A stretch of DNA of 64,000 nucleotides from Bradyrhizobium arachidis (GCF_015291705.1 NZ_CP030050.1:5456001-5520000), one strand, 5' to 3'. Counted from the stretch's first letter, positions 17,710-29,105 are shown. The notes: a model not told the origin generated them from the letters alone. Program-made: numbers and translations.

Positions 17710-17996
17710 AGATCGCCGTCCGTAATCGGAAATGCCTTGATGCGGGCAAACAGCGCGCCGGTGACATCAGCTGGCAGCACCTTGTCACCCGTGATGGCGG
17801 CATAGAGATCGGGATCGTTGACCTCGAGCAGGGTCTCGAGCTCGGTGAGCTCGGCCTCGGACAGGTTGCCGATCTCGGCGTCCGCGAAGCGGCCGAGGAT
17901 CAGGTCCATCTCGCGCGTGCCGCGGTGCCAGCAGCGGAACAGAAGCCGCTTGCGGCGGTCGTCCAGCCCGTTGCTCGATCGTGTCGTTCCCGTCAT
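17706..17996 (-). CDS. sdhE: Succinate dehydrogenase assembly factor SdhE
   Basis: A 96-residue protein of the SdhE/SDH5 (DUF339) family, which promotes covalent FAD attachment to the flavoprotein subunit of succinate dehydrogenase. The diagnostic RGTREMD motif is at residues 25-31, with the critical glycine at 26. An N-terminal LDDRRKRLLFRCWHR helix precedes it. Its stop overlaps the mfd start. It is divergent from recG, with a spacer containing a palindromic repeat. Confidence 0.94.
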   Translation of the reverse strand: MTGTTRSSNGLDDRRKRLLFRCWHRGTREMDLILGRFADAEIGNLSEAELTELETLLEVNDPDLYAAITGDKVLPADVTGALFARIKAFPITDGDL

Positions 17997-18107
17997 GTCT
18001 CAAATCCAGTGAAACGCAGAAAGCCCGGACGTGCCGGGCGGGGGTGATATAGCCACTCGAGGTGCCCATGTCAGCCCTTTGTTGCGACGGGGCCGCCCAT
18101 CCGGTCC

Positions 18108-18235
18108 GTCATGGCGGGGCTCGTCCCGCCTGCGCGGCCGAAGCCGCTTCGGCGACGGCGAAGGCCCGGCCATCCACGTCGGGCTGCAAAAAAGACGTGG
18201 ATGCCCGGCATAAAGCCGGGCATGACGGCGAGGAA
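18108..18235. repeat. Palindromic intergenic repeat between sdhE and recG
   Basis: Nested inverted repeats: GGCCATCCACGTC near 18168-18180 faces GACGTGGATGCC near 18193-18206, and GCCCGGC/GCCGGGC flank AATAAAG-like loop bases. The ends carry GTCATGGC and GCATGACGGC. It looks like a rhizobial REP-type element. No second full copy was found in the window. Confidence 0.65.
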
Positions 18236-18253
18236 CAATCTTAGATTCCACGA

Positions 18254-20362
18254 ATGCGCCCCAGCCTGCTCAATCCGCTGTTTGCTCCTGTGACCAGCCT
18301 GCCCGGCGTCGGTCCGAAGCAGGACAAGCTGCTGCAATATCTGCTCAGCCGGAGCGAGACGCCGCGGCTGGTCGATCTGCTGCTGCATCTGCCGAGCCAG
18401 GTGATCGATCGCCGGGCACGGCCAAAGATCCGCGATGCGGCCGTCGGAACCATGGTGACGCTGGAGGTCACCGTCGACCGCCACCGCCCGCCCCCGCCCC
18501 GCAATTCGCGCGCGCCGTATCTGGTCTATGCCAGCGACGACACCGGCGACGTCGTGCTGACCTTCTTCCGCGCCAAGCCCGGCTATGTCGAGAAGCTGCT
18601 GCCGATGGGCGAGAAGCGCTACGTCTCCGGCACGCTGCAGATGTATGACGGCATCCCGCAGATCGTGCATCCCGATCGCGTGCTCGACGAGGAGGCGATC
18701 TCGAAGCTCTCAGGGATCGATCCGGTCTATCCGCTGACCGAGGGTCTCGCGCTCGGCTCGCTCCGCCGCGCGATCGCGCAGGCGCTGCAGAAGCTGCCGG
18801 CCCTGCCGGAATGGATCAGCCCGGAGGTGATGCGCCGCTGCAATTTTCCGCCTGTTACAGAAGCGCTCAATCGCGTGCATCAGCCGGTCGAGCTGACGGA
18901 CATCTTGCCGGATCAGCGCTTCTGGTCCCGCCTCGCCTTCGACGAGCTGCTTGCCGGCCAGCTCGCGCTTGCGCTGATCCGGGCGCAACTGCGACGGCCC
19001 GCCGGCGTGCGCAACGCCGGCGATGGCCATCTGCGCAACAAGATCATCGACGCCCTTCCTTACGCGCTGACGCCCTCCCAGCGCAGCGCCGCGGCGGCGA
19101 TTGCCGAGGACCTGAAGCAGCCGGTGCGCATGCTGCGCCTGCTCCAGGGCGACGTCGGCTCGGGCAAGACCGTGGTCGCCCTGCTGGCGGCCGCGGCCGT
19201 GGCCGAGGTCGGCAAGCAGGCCGCGCTGATGGCCCCGACGGAAATCCTGGCACGCCAGCACATCAAGACCATCGCGCCGCTCGCCGAGCGCGCCGGGATG
19301 CGGGTCGCCATCCTCAGCGGCCGGGAAAAGGGCAAGGAGCGGCGCGAGATCATCGCCCAGCTTGCCGAGGGCGAGATCGACCTGCTCGTCGGCACCCACG
19401 CGCTGATCCAGGACGACGTCATCTTCAAAGACCTCGCTCTTGCCATCGTCGACGAGCAGCACCGCTTTGGCGTGCGCGAGCGGCTCGCGCTGACATCCAA
19501 GGGCGAAGCCGTCGACGTGCTGGTGCTGAGCGCCACCCCGATCCCGCGCACACTGGTGCTGACCTATTTCGGCGACATGGACATCTCCGAGCTGCGCGAA
19601 AAGCCCGCCGGCCGCCAGCCGATCGACACCCGCGCGGTGCCGATGAACCGGATCAGCGAAGTCATGGAAGGTGTCGGCCGCGCGCTCGAATCCGGCAAGC
19701 TGGTCTACTGGATCTGTCCCCTGGTCGAGGAATCCGAGGCCGAGGGCACCGAGCACCTGACGAATGCGACCAAGCGCTTCGAGAGCCTGCAAAAGCGCTT
19801 CGGCGACCGTGTCGGCCTCGTCCACGGCCAGATGAAAGGCATCGAGAAGGACCGCGTGATGGCCCAGTTCGCCGCCCACGAGATCGGCCTTCTGGTCGCG
19901 ACCACCGTGGTCGAGGTCGGCGTCGACGTGCCCGCGGCGACCATCATGGTGATCGAGAACGCCGAGCGCTTCGGCCTTGCCCAGCTGCACCAGCTGCGCG
20001 GCCGCATCGGGCGCGGCTCGGAAGCCTCGACCTGTATCCTGCTCTATGGCGAGCCGCTCGGCGAGATGTCCAAGGCACGGCTCAAGGTGATCCGCGAGAC
20101 CACGGACGGCTTTCGCATCGCCGAGGAGGATCTGAAGCTGCGCGGCGAAGGCGACGTGCTGGGCGTGCGCCAGAGCGGCCTGCCCGGCTACCGCATCGCG
20201 CGCTCGGAGGTGCACGGCCAGCTCATCACCCAGGCGAGAGACGAGGCGCTGCGCATCCTCAAGGACGATCCCAAGCTGAAGGGCGAGCGCGGCGAAGCGC
20301 TACGCTGCCTGCTGTATCTCTACGAGCGCGACGAGGCGATCCCGCTCATTGGAGCTGGTTGA
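18254..20362 (+). CDS. recG: ATP-dependent DNA helicase RecG
   Basis: A 702-residue helicase that reverses stalled forks and processes recombination junctions. It shows the N-terminal wedge opening (VTSLPGVGPKQDKLLQYLL), an OB fold (GTMVTLEVTVDRH), Walker A GDVGSGKTVVALL near residue 299 and the DEQHRFG box near 400. The C-terminal helicase motifs follow (TTVVEVGVDVPAA, QLRGRIGRG). The length is normal for the family. It is divergent from sdhE-mfd and followed by a histidine-kinase gene on the same strand. Confidence 0.97.
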   Translation: MRPSLLNPLFAPVTSLPGVGPKQDKLLQYLLSRSETPRLVDLLLHLPSQVIDRRARPKIRDAAVGTMVTLEVTVDRHRPPPPRNSRAPYLVYASDDTGDVVLTFFRAKPGYVEKLLPMGEKRYVSGTLQMYDGIPQIVHPDRVLDEEAISKLSGIDPVYPLTEGLALGSLRRAIAQALQKLPALPEWISPEVMRRCNFPPVTEALNRVHQPVELTDILPDQRFWSRLAFDELLAGQLALALIRAQLRRPAGVRNAGDGHLRNKIIDALPYALTPSQRSAAAAIAEDLKQPVRMLRLLQGDVGSGKTVVALLAAAAVAEVGKQAALMAPTEILARQHIKTIAPLAERAGMRVAILSGREKGKERREIIAQLAEGEIDLLVGTHALIQDDVIFKDLALAIVDEQHRFGVRERLALTSKGEAVDVLVLSATPIPRTLVLTYFGDMDISELREKPAGRQPIDTRAVPMNRISEVMEGVGRALESGKLVYWICPLVEESEAEGTEHLTNATKRFESLQKRFGDRVGLVHGQMKGIEKDRVMAQFAAHEIGLLVATTVVEVGVDVPAATIMVIENAERFGLAQLHQLRGRIGRGSEASTCILLYGEPLGEMSKARLKVIRETTDGFRIAEEDLKLRGEGDVLGVRQSGLPGYRIARSEVHGQLITQARDEALRILKDDPKLKGERGEALRCLLYLYERDEAIPLIGAG

Positions 20363-20374
20363 GAGGGCGCGGCC

Positions 20375-20399
20375 GGAACAAAAGTTCCGCCGGTTGGTT
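20375..20399 (+). promoter_or_regulatory. Candidate EcfG (general stress sigma) promoter
   Basis: GGAAC at 20375-20379 is separated by 17 bases from GTT at 20397-20399, matching the GGAAC-N16/17-GTT pattern of alphaproteobacterial EcfG promoters. It lies 93 bases before the histidine-kinase start. Motif match only. Confidence 0.45.
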
Positions 20400-20491
20400 C
20401 CAACACATCGCATGTTGCTCACCGGAGCCAAGCCGGTACCTTGAGAGGAATCAGCTTGCGAGAATAAGCCTCGCCGAGGGGTGGGTGACAG

Positions 20492-22195
20492 GTGCGTGCT
20501 TTGGGGCGTCGATGGGGAGTCTGGTTCAGGCGGTCGCTTCAGACCTGGCCTGTTTCCGCGTATCTGCTGCTGCTGGCCCTCACCACCGCCGTTCCGGTCA
20601 CGGCGTGTGCGGCCTTCATCGCCTACCATTTCGTCGCCGAATCCTCCCAGCTCACTCGGGCGGAGTACGAGGACAGGCTGCGCCTCATGCGCAACGCGGC
20701 CGATCTGCGGATCGCCAACATCATCGACGATCTGCAAGTCCTCGCGCTCTCGCCCTCGCTGTCGCAGGAGCGGTTTGCGGAGTTCAGGGAGCATGCCGTC
20801 CAGGCGGTCAAGCTGATCGGCGGCGTGGCGATCGTGCTTTATGCTCCCGACGGCCAGCAGATCGCGAATACGCGCCTCCCGCTCGACGCCCCCTTGCCCA
20901 AGCGCACCGAATTCGACGTCGAGCGCCGGGCGATTGAGACCGGCCGGCCTCAGGTCTCTGGGCTGCAGCGCGCCGTGGTCGACGGGCAGACGATCGTCAC
21001 GATCGCCGTGCCGGTCCGCATCCGCGGCGAGATCCGCTACGCGCTCAATATCGGACTGTCGACAAAGTATCTTGCATCGATGATGGACGAATACGTCTCC
21101 GCCGGAATGGTGGGCAGCATCGTCGATGCGAAGGGACTGCTGCTGGCAAGGCGGCCATTGCTCGATGGCGACGATCTGGTGGGACAGACGACCATCCCCG
21201 CGGTCATGGCCCATCTCGGTCAGCCGTCGGCCTGGTGGATCGAGGCCGTCTCGCGGACGGGCGTTCCCACCTACACGTCGCTGCTGCGATCCAATCAGAG
21301 CAGCTGGTCGATCAACCTTGCCGTTCCGCGCGACGTCATCGACGGTCCGCTGCACCGGACGGCTGAATCGATCGCCGCGCTGACGGTTTTCACGCTCCTG
21401 CTGGGATTGGGCCTCGCGCGAATGCTGTCCCGCCGCTTCCTGGCGGAATTCGCCGACCTCGAGCGATACGTCGCGGGTTTGCGGTCGGGCGCAACGGCGC
21501 CAAAGCTCGGCACGATCAGCGAAGTCAACCGGATGAAGAAGGTGCTGCATCAGGTCGGAAGCGAGCTCGCTGGCGCGCTGAAGCAGCAGAAGGCGCTTCT
21601 GGACGAGATCAATCACCGGGTGAAGAACACGCTCGGCACGGTCCAGTCGATCGCGCGCCTGTCGCGCGCGAGCTCAAGCGACCTCAACGAATACGCCGCC
21701 GCCTTCGAGGGCCGGCTGCTGGCGCTGTCGCAGGCCTACAATCTCCTCACCGAGAACAACTGGGTCGGCGTCAGCCTGGTATCCATCGTCAAGCAGACGC
21801 TGGCCCCCTACGCGGGGCCTGCACGTCTCGAAATTGACGGCCCCGATATCCTGCTGCCGCCCAAGCTCACCCTGGCAATTTCGGCCGCACTCCAGGAACT
21901 CAGCACGAACGCGGCCAAATATGGCGCGTTCTCGGTCGCATCGGGCAAGCTACAGATATCCTGGACGGTGGACGAGACCGGCCTCGTTCGCTTGTCCTGG
22001 ACCGAACGAGAAGGCCCGCTGGTTCACAAGCCCACGCGCCGCGGTTTCGGGACGAAGATGATCACCGGCATGTTCACGGGCGAGGCGGGCTGGTCCGTGA
22101 ACCTGGACTTCAATCCAGCAGGGCTTCGCTGCGTGATGCAGTTCGCGTCCCGCGACAGGACTGAGGACGATGTCACGCTGATGGAAGCGAGCTAG
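20492..22195 (+). CDS. HWE-family sensor histidine kinase
   Basis: A 567-residue membrane sensor. One membrane segment lies near residues 22-45. A periplasmic Cache-like sensor (about 50-285) follows, then a second span near 290-310 and a short linker. The kinase core has the phosphoacceptor box DEINHRVKNTLGTVQSIARL. The ATP lobe contains NAAKYGAFS and the W-x-E signature (SWTERE) that defines HWE kinases. HWE kinases often feed PhyR-type general stress circuits. No response regulator is adjacent. The start is a GTG at 20492 behind a purine-rich GAGGGGTGGG. Confidence 0.88.
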   Translation: MRALGRRWGVWFRRSLQTWPVSAYLLLLALTTAVPVTACAAFIAYHFVAESSQLTRAEYEDRLRLMRNAADLRIANIIDDLQVLALSPSLSQERFAEFREHAVQAVKLIGGVAIVLYAPDGQQIANTRLPLDAPLPKRTEFDVERRAIETGRPQVSGLQRAVVDGQTIVTIAVPVRIRGEIRYALNIGLSTKYLASMMDEYVSAGMVGSIVDAKGLLLARRPLLDGDDLVGQTTIPAVMAHLGQPSAWWIEAVSRTGVPTYTSLLRSNQSSWSINLAVPRDVIDGPLHRTAESIAALTVFTLLLGLGLARMLSRRFLAEFADLERYVAGLRSGATAPKLGTISEVNRMKKVLHQVGSELAGALKQQKALLDEINHRVKNTLGTVQSIARLSRASSSDLNEYAAAFEGRLLALSQAYNLLTENNWVGVSLVSIVKQTLAPYAGPARLEIDGPDILLPPKLTLAISAALQELSTNAAKYGAFSVASGKLQISWTVDETGLVRLSWTEREGPLVHKPTRRGFGTKMITGMFTGEAGWSVNLDFNPAGLRCVMQFASRDRTEDDVTLMEAS

Positions 22196-22240
22196 GCCTC
22201 GCTTTGCCAGGCATCGGCTTGTCCCGCTGATCGGGCGCGC

Positions 22241-23170
22241 TCACCCCCCTGCCCGCCGTCGACCGACCTCGTAGGCCGCCACATGCGCTCTGGCCAGGTC
22301 GAGCAGCGGGGTGTCGATGCCGAGCGCACGGGCGCGATTGGCCATATCGCCGAGGATATGCTCCGCCTCGGTGATCGAGCCGCGCTCGATGTCGCGCAGC
22401 ATCGAGGCCTTCAGCGGCGAATCCAGCGTCGTGAACAGCTTTCGGTCAAACTCAATGAACGGCGCGCGCGGCTCGAAACCCGAAGCCGTCGCAACAGCGC
22501 AGCATTCCGCGAACAGGCGGAAGATCGATTGCTCTCCGTTCGGCACGGCCAGGATGTCTCCGATACTCGCGCGCATCAGGCAGGTAATGCCGGCGAGCGT
22601 GCTCAGCTGGACGAATTTCTCCCACATGTCCTGCATGATCGCTTCGCTGGCGCGCACGTCGATACCGGGGACCTGCAGCAGTGTCTCCAGCGCGGACACA
22701 CGCTCACTGAGCGCGCCCTCGATCTCACCGAAGACAATCGTCTGATTGGCCATGAACTGGACGACGCGACCATCCGCATCGAGCCCGGCGCTGACGTTCG
22801 CGAGCCCGCCGAGAACGCAAGCACCGCCGAACCTGGCGCTCAGGGCATCGATATGTTTCAACCCGTTGAGGATCGGCAGAATCATCGTGTTGGGGCCGAC
22901 GGCGGGCGCAAACTGGCTCATCGCATCATCGAGCGAGTAGGCTTTCACGCCGACGAGCACGACGTCGAACGGGTGCTTGAGATCGCTGGCCGCAAGAAGC
23001 TTCGGCTGCACGGCGAAGTCGCCGTGTGGGCTCACGACCTGCAATCCATTCCGTCGTAATTGCTCGGCCCGCTTCTCGCGAACCAGAAAGGTCACGTCGC
23101 CGCCCGCTCGGACCAGGCAAGCTCCGTAATAGCCGCTAAGCGCGCCCGCGCCGATCACCAGCACTCTCAT
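22241..23170 (-). CDS. 2-dehydropantoate 2-reductase-like (ketopantoate reductase) protein
   Basis: A 309-residue NADP-dependent reductase. The N-terminal Rossmann motif is VLVIGAGALSGYYGACLVRAGG. The mid-region lysine motif VGVKAYSLDDA matches the catalytic lysine of PanE. The ApbA C-domain begins around EKFVQLSTLAGITCLMRASIGDI. The paralogues are numerous in rhizobia, so pantothenate synthesis is possible but not proven. The start is the ATG at 23170 (MRVLVIGAG); upstream frame has no support. Confidence 0.88.
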   Translation of the reverse strand: MRVLVIGAGALSGYYGACLVRAGGDVTFLVREKRAEQLRRNGLQVVSPHGDFAVQPKLLAASDLKHPFDVVLVGVKAYSLDDAMSQFAPAVGPNTMILPILNGLKHIDALSARFGGACVLGGLANVSAGLDADGRVVQFMANQTIVFGEIEGALSERVSALETLLQVPGIDVRASEAIMQDMWEKFVQLSTLAGITCLMRASIGDILAVPNGEQSIFRLFAECCAVATASGFEPRAPFIEFDRKLFTTLDSPLKASMLRDIERGSITEAEHILGDMANRARALGIDTPLLDLARAHVAAYEVGRRRAGG

Positions 23171-23258
23171 TCGAACTCCCGCATGCATCTGCTTCAGCAA
23201 GAGAGTAGCAGATGGAGCTTGCGACGTCTCCTCATCGTCATTGCGAGGGCAGTGCCCC

Positions 23259-24089
23259 TCACCCGGCATATGCGCGCAAGAACCTGCCGTGCTCGGCTTC
23301 GGTCGCATCATTGGCGGGGAACATGCATTCGAGCCGCAGCTCTTCGGCCGTCACGGTCTGCGGCGTTCCGACGGTCGTGATCAGGGAGAAATAGTCGAGC
23401 CTCACGCCGTCCTTGACGAAGCTGAGCGGTATCATCGGCATCGCATCGGAGGCCGAGGGCGCGCGCCATTCCGGCTTCACGCCCGGATAGCGCGACAGCT
23501 CCTCCAGCAGCGCCCTGGTCCTGACGTCGACGACATGCCCGACCGCCTCGCGATGGACGCGGGCCAGCAGGCCGCTGGCGGTCTGCGGCCAGTTCGCGAT
23601 GAAGGGGCGCATGCCGTCGGGATCGAACATCAGATGCAGCAGGTTCCTTGGGACGGGGCGTGCCGACAGGTCAATGAAGCAGTTGAACAGACGCGGCGCA
23701 GCCTCGTTGGTCATCAGCACGTTCCAATACCGGTCCATGACCATGGCCGGAAACGGCTCGTGCTGACGCAGCATGCGGCCAAGCGCGCGGTTGATGCTGG
23801 TCATGGCGGGCGCCTCGAGCGCGGGATCGGAATAGGACGGCGCGTAGCCTGCGGCCAGCAGCAGCTCGTTTCTCTCGCGCAAGGGCACGTCGAGGGCCTG
23901 GGCGAGATCGAGCAGCATCTGCCGGCTCGGGACGCTGCGACCGCTCTCGACGAAGCTGATATGCTTCTGCGAGACACCGGCATCGAAGGACAGGTCGAGC
24001 TGCGTCTTGCCGCGAATGTCCCGCCATTGGCGCAGCAGCGCGCCTGCGGATGTCGCGCGGGCCCTGAGGGCGGCGGCAGTCGCTTTCAT
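23259..24089 (-). CDS. XRE-family regulator with MmyB-like ligand domain
   Basis: A 276-residue transcription factor. An N-terminal helix-turn-helix (about residues 18-72: RGKTQLDLSFDAGVSQKHIS, then SVPSRQMLLDLAQALDVP) is followed by the MmyB/PAS-like domain. That domain opens FPAMVMDRYWNVLMTNEAA, a fold reported to bind fatty acids in related regulators. The start is the ATG at 24089 with AGGA upstream. It lies 100 bases downstream of the SnoaL-like gene on the same strand and may control it. Confidence 0.88.
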   Translation of the reverse strand: MKATAAALRARATSAGALLRQWRDIRGKTQLDLSFDAGVSQKHISFVESGRSVPSRQMLLDLAQALDVPLRERNELLLAAGYAPSYSDPALEAPAMTSINRALGRMLRQHEPFPAMVMDRYWNVLMTNEAAPRLFNCFIDLSARPVPRNLLHLMFDPDGMRPFIANWPQTASGLLARVHREAVGHVVDVRTRALLEELSRYPGVKPEWRAPSASDAMPMIPLSFVKDGVRLDYFSLITTVGTPQTVTAEELRLECMFPANDATEAEHGRFLRAYAG

Positions 24090-24189
24090 TGTCGAACGAT
24101 CCTCCTGTCGATGATGCCGAGCCGCCAACGCGCGAATCATGGCGCCCCCGATCACCCGAGGCACCATGTGGGTCGCCGATGGCGGACAA

Positions 24190-24579
24190 TCAACCGAACG
24201 CGACGGGCCCCACGGCACCCACCCAGTGCCGAACCTTGGTCTCGTCCCGCTCGTCCATGTAGAAGAAGTGCGTCATCGTCGGATGCACCGACTTGATCGA
24301 GCGGTCGTCAGGGGTCATGTCCACGACACCGCGAAACACCTTCAACGAGCCGGCGTCCCAATATTCGGTGACGTGATGCAGCGCCGTGAAGCCGGTGTCG
24401 ATGAAGGCCTTCAAATTGGCGCGGATCGCTTCCCGACCCTTCCAGTCGGCGACGCCGAGATTGCAGACGGCATCCTCGGCGAAGCAGTCGAAACCTCGTC
24501 CAAACGTCTTGTCATCGATCTCCTTCCACATGTCGAGCAGCCATTGCGGCGGCTCCTTCTTCGTGAACACGACTTGCAT
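24190..24579 (-). CDS. SnoaL/NTF2-like fold protein
   Basis: A 129-residue cone-shaped alpha+beta barrel protein of the nuclear-transport-factor-2 superfamily. It is recognised from WLLDMWKEIDDKTFGRGFDCFAEDAVCNLG, then IRANLKAFIDTGFTALHH, with a terminal strand VRHWVGAVGPVAFG. The function is not predictable; members include isomerases, hydrolases and ligand binders. The start is the ATG at 24579 after GAGAGGAGAG. It is probably transcribed with the XRE regulator. Confidence 0.8.
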   Translation of the reverse strand: MQVVFTKKEPPQWLLDMWKEIDDKTFGRGFDCFAEDAVCNLGVADWKGREAIRANLKAFIDTGFTALHHVTEYWDAGSLKVFRGVVDMTPDDRSIKSVHPTMTHFFYMDERDETKVRHWVGAVGPVAFG

Positions 24580-24715
24580 GTCTCTCTCCTCTCGCGGTGA
24601 CGATGGCCGAAAGACTAGTCGGGGCACGAATTGGCTCAATTACATCCGAGGTAATAAAGCGGTCCTTGGACCGCGTGGTCTTTCCCCGAAGCCGATTTCG
24701 TGAAACCTTCGCTTC

Positions 24716-25237
24716 ATGCGCCGGATCATCGTGGTTGGCTCCCAGGGAAGTGGAAAGACGCGCCTCGCGGTGAAGCTCGGGCGAAAGCTTGAGCTGCCGG
24801 TGGTGCATCTCGACGTGCTCTACTGGCGGCCGGGCTGGAAGCCATCAGACAAAACCAGCTTTCGCACGCGCGTCGCGAATGCGATCGCGGGCGAGGCATG
24901 GGTGATTGATGGAAGCTTCTCGGGGCTGGCGTTCGATCTCACGATCGCTCGCGCGGACGTTCTCGTCGTCATCGACCGCCCGCGCTTGGTCTGCCAGTGG
25001 CGCATTCTCTGGCGCTCCGCTTTCCATCGCGACACAACGCGGCCCGACTTGCCGGAAGGGTGCCCGGAGCAGTTCGACTGGAAATTGATGAAGGAAGCGT
25101 GGCGCTACGACGTCGAGCGCGTGCCGGTCATCGAGGCTGAGCGCATGCAATATGGCCCTGATGTCCCGGTCGTGCGGCTGAGGCGCGACCGGGACATCCA
25201 GGGCTTTCTGGAGTCCGTCTCAGTGCACGGCGAGTGA
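24716..25237 (+). CDS. P-loop kinase-like (FlaR/adenylate-kinase-related) protein
   Basis: A 173-residue nucleotide-binding protein with Walker A GSQGSGKT near residues 9-16 and a lid-like WRPGWKPSD segment. A DLTIARADVLVVIDRPR strand follows, typical of proteins once annotated as DNA topology modulation protein FlaR and related to adenylate or shikimate kinases. The substrate is unknown. It is divergent from the SnoaL-like gene and converges with a dehydrogenase gene 10 bases away. Confidence 0.82.
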   Translation: MRRIIVVGSQGSGKTRLAVKLGRKLELPVVHLDVLYWRPGWKPSDKTSFRTRVANAIAGEAWVIDGSFSGLAFDLTIARADVLVVIDRPRLVCQWRILWRSAFHRDTTRPDLPEGCPEQFDWKLMKEAWRYDVERVPVIEAERMQYGPDVPVVRLRRDRDIQGFLESVSVHGE

Positions 25238-25247
25238 GGCCGGCCGA

Positions 25248-26105
25248 TCAGGATTTCTTCTGCGTGGCCCGCGCGGCAAACGCCTTCAGCAACTCCGCAT
25301 CCACCGCCTCGCCATTCGCGTCTGCGGCAAGATGCTCGAACCAGCGCGCAAAGCCCTCGTAGATCTGGCTCGCCGGATGATCGGCTCCTAGGAAGCCGGA
25401 AATCTCCCGCATCTCCGCGACCCAGCGATAGGCCTTCGGGATCATGTCCGGCAATGCGACTTCGAGCCGGGCCAGGACCGCGGGCTGGCTCAGCGCAAGC
25501 TCGTCGCGCAGCGCATCGGCAGCGCCCGCTTTCGTTGCCGCAACCACCATGGCCGAACCGATGCCGGCAAGGCCCTTGACGATGCCGGCATAGGACATCT
25601 TCAGCGCCGAAGCCGCGCCGACCGGGCCTTCGACGATCCGCACGTCGAGGCCGAGGTCCTTCAGCACAGCCAATTCGCCGGCGTACTCGCCGGACATGTA
25701 GAAGGCCGGGCTCTTGCCGCCGGGCTGCGGCGGGAAGCCGATGATGCCGCCGTCCACGAACGGCGCCTGCGCCGAGCCGATGATCTCCTCGATCCGTTGC
25801 ACGGTATCGACGTTGACGGCGTTGCAGTCGACCACGACCGGCTTCTTCTCACGCCGCACGATCAGCGCGGCCAGCCGTTCTGCCAGCGCCACCGCTTCGC
25901 CCGGCGGCACGATCGACAGGATGATGTCGGCGTCCGCGATCGCATCGTCCTCGGCACCGATCATGCCGGCGTCCGCCGCGCGCTTCAGCGTCGCATCGCT
26001 GCGCCCCTTCAGCGACGTCAGCACACGCGCGCCGTTCTCGCTGAGGCGGCGGGCCACGGCGCTGCCCATGGCACCGGGCGCGAGGATCGCAATGGTTTTG
26101 GACAT
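25248..26105 (-). CDS. NAD(P)-dependent beta-hydroxyacid dehydrogenase-like protein
   Basis: A 285-residue protein of the 6-phosphogluconate/3-hydroxyisobutyrate dehydrogenase superfamily. It has the Rossmann motif IAILAPGAMGSAVARRL, a VVDCNAVNVDTVQRIEEI segment, FVDGGIIGFPP, and a C-terminal DUF1932-type helical domain (ALKMSYAGIVKGLAGIGSAMV, with the conserved lysine). The substrate is unknown. The start is the ATG at 26105 (MSKTIAIL). Confidence 0.87.
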   Translation of the reverse strand: MSKTIAILAPGAMGSAVARRLSENGARVLTSLKGRSDATLKRAADAGMIGAEDDAIADADIILSIVPPGEAVALAERLAALIVRREKKPVVVDCNAVNVDTVQRIEEIIGSAQAPFVDGGIIGFPPQPGGKSPAFYMSGEYAGELAVLKDLGLDVRIVEGPVGAASALKMSYAGIVKGLAGIGSAMVVAATKAGAADALRDELALSQPAVLARLEVALPDMIPKAYRWVAEMREISGFLGADHPASQIYEGFARWFEHLAADANGEAVDAELLKAFAARATQKKS

Positions 26106-26187
26106 CGTGCACTCCAAATCGAATTCCCGAGCAAGGCGCTCAGTTCAATCGGAGCATAACAGAGGATGCGAATGCCCGCGTGAAGGC

Positions 26188-26210
26188 GGCCATCCCGCGC
26201 GGGAATGGCC
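26188..26210 (-). terminator. Possible stem-loop after the DUF502 gene
   Basis: GGCCAT-CCCGC pairs with GCGGG-ATGGCC immediately after the stop codon at 26211. There is no T-run, so this may only be a 3' stabilising hairpin. Confidence 0.4.
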
Positions 26211-26978
26211 CTACTCCGCCTTCGCAGGCTCCGGCTGGAGCGAGGCGTTGGCAATGCGCGCCGCATTCGCCATGCCCGCGAGCGCGGCAGCCTTCTTCGG
26301 GTCGGGCGCCGAGCCCGGCTGCACCACGCCGGCCGACATGATCAGCGTCGCGGCGTCTTCGGCGGTGAGATCGACCTCGATGATCTTGCTCTTGGGCACA
26401 TAGAAGAAGAACCCGGTGGTCGGGTTCGGCGAGCACGGCAGAAACACCGAGACATGCTCCTCCTGCCCCGGCAGGCTGCGCGAAATGTCCTCGTTCGGCG
26501 ATTGCGAGATCAGCACGATCGACCACATGCCCGGCGAGGGAAACTCGACCAGGCCCACTTTCCGGAAGCTCGACCCCTTGCCTGAGAACAGCGTCTCGAA
26601 CACCTGCTTCAGGCCGCGATAGATGGCGCGCACCGCCGGGATCCGGCCGAGGAAGGTCTCGCCGACATCGACCAGCGTCCGGCCGATCAGGTTGGCCGCG
26701 AGGAAGCCGACCAGCGTCAGCGTGAAGAATGCGACAATCAGTCCCCAGCCGGGCACACCGTAGGGCAGATAGGTTTCAGGGCGATAGGCCAGCGGGACGA
26801 ACGGCCGCACCACGCCGTCAACCCAGGTGACGAACCACCAGACCAGGTAGAGCGTGATCGCGATCGGCCCCGTCACCACGAGGCCGGTCAGGAAATAGTT
26901 GCGGAAGCGGCCCATCAGGCCGGTATGCGGTTCCGGCAGGGGATCAAGTGGCGCAGGCGCGTCGTCGCGGGTGGTCAT
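26211..26978 (-). CDS. DUF502 integral membrane protein
   Basis: A 255-residue protein with two strong membrane spans near the N-terminus (NYFLTGLVVTGPIAITLYLV and GWGLIVAFFTLTLVGFLAA). A DUF502 soluble core follows (IPAVRAIYRGLKQVFETLF, then SIVLISQSPNEDI, then VSVFLPCSPNPTTGFFFYV). The function is unknown; the family is widespread and some plant homologues act in membrane trafficking. The C-terminus is Ala/Pro-rich. The start is the ATG at 26978. It is followed on the genome by glmS. Confidence 0.9.
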   Translation of the reverse strand: MTTRDDAPAPLDPLPEPHTGLMGRFRNYFLTGLVVTGPIAITLYLVWWFVTWVDGVVRPFVPLAYRPETYLPYGVPGWGLIVAFFTLTLVGFLAANLIGRTLVDVGETFLGRIPAVRAIYRGLKQVFETLFSGKGSSFRKVGLVEFPSPGMWSIVLISQSPNEDISRSLPGQEEHVSVFLPCSPNPTTGFFFYVPKSKIIEVDLTAEDAATLIMSAGVVQPGSAPDPKKAAALAGMANAARIANASLQPEPAKAE

Positions 26979-27057
26979 TCGGGTTCCAGGTCGGTCGCAG
27001 CACACAAGCTAGGGGCTTCTAGCAGGTTTTGGAAGAGTGCGGCCTGATCCCTTCTGC

Positions 27058-28884
<1,827 letters not shown>

Positions 28885-29105
28885 GCGGATCACTATCCCC
28901 CAAATCGTCGAAAAATCGCCTAAACGACGCGCTCGGTTTTTAGCGAAGTTCCTAAGGAACCAGATACTCAATAATTATGACGGATTACGACAGCAGCCGA
29001 TGACGGCGCGTCGTCCGTCTGCGTCGATGTGGCCGGCCTTTAACCGCGCGCGTTAACGCCTTGTCAACAAGTTTGGCCAACGATTCCGGTCAGGAGAACA
29101 AGGCC

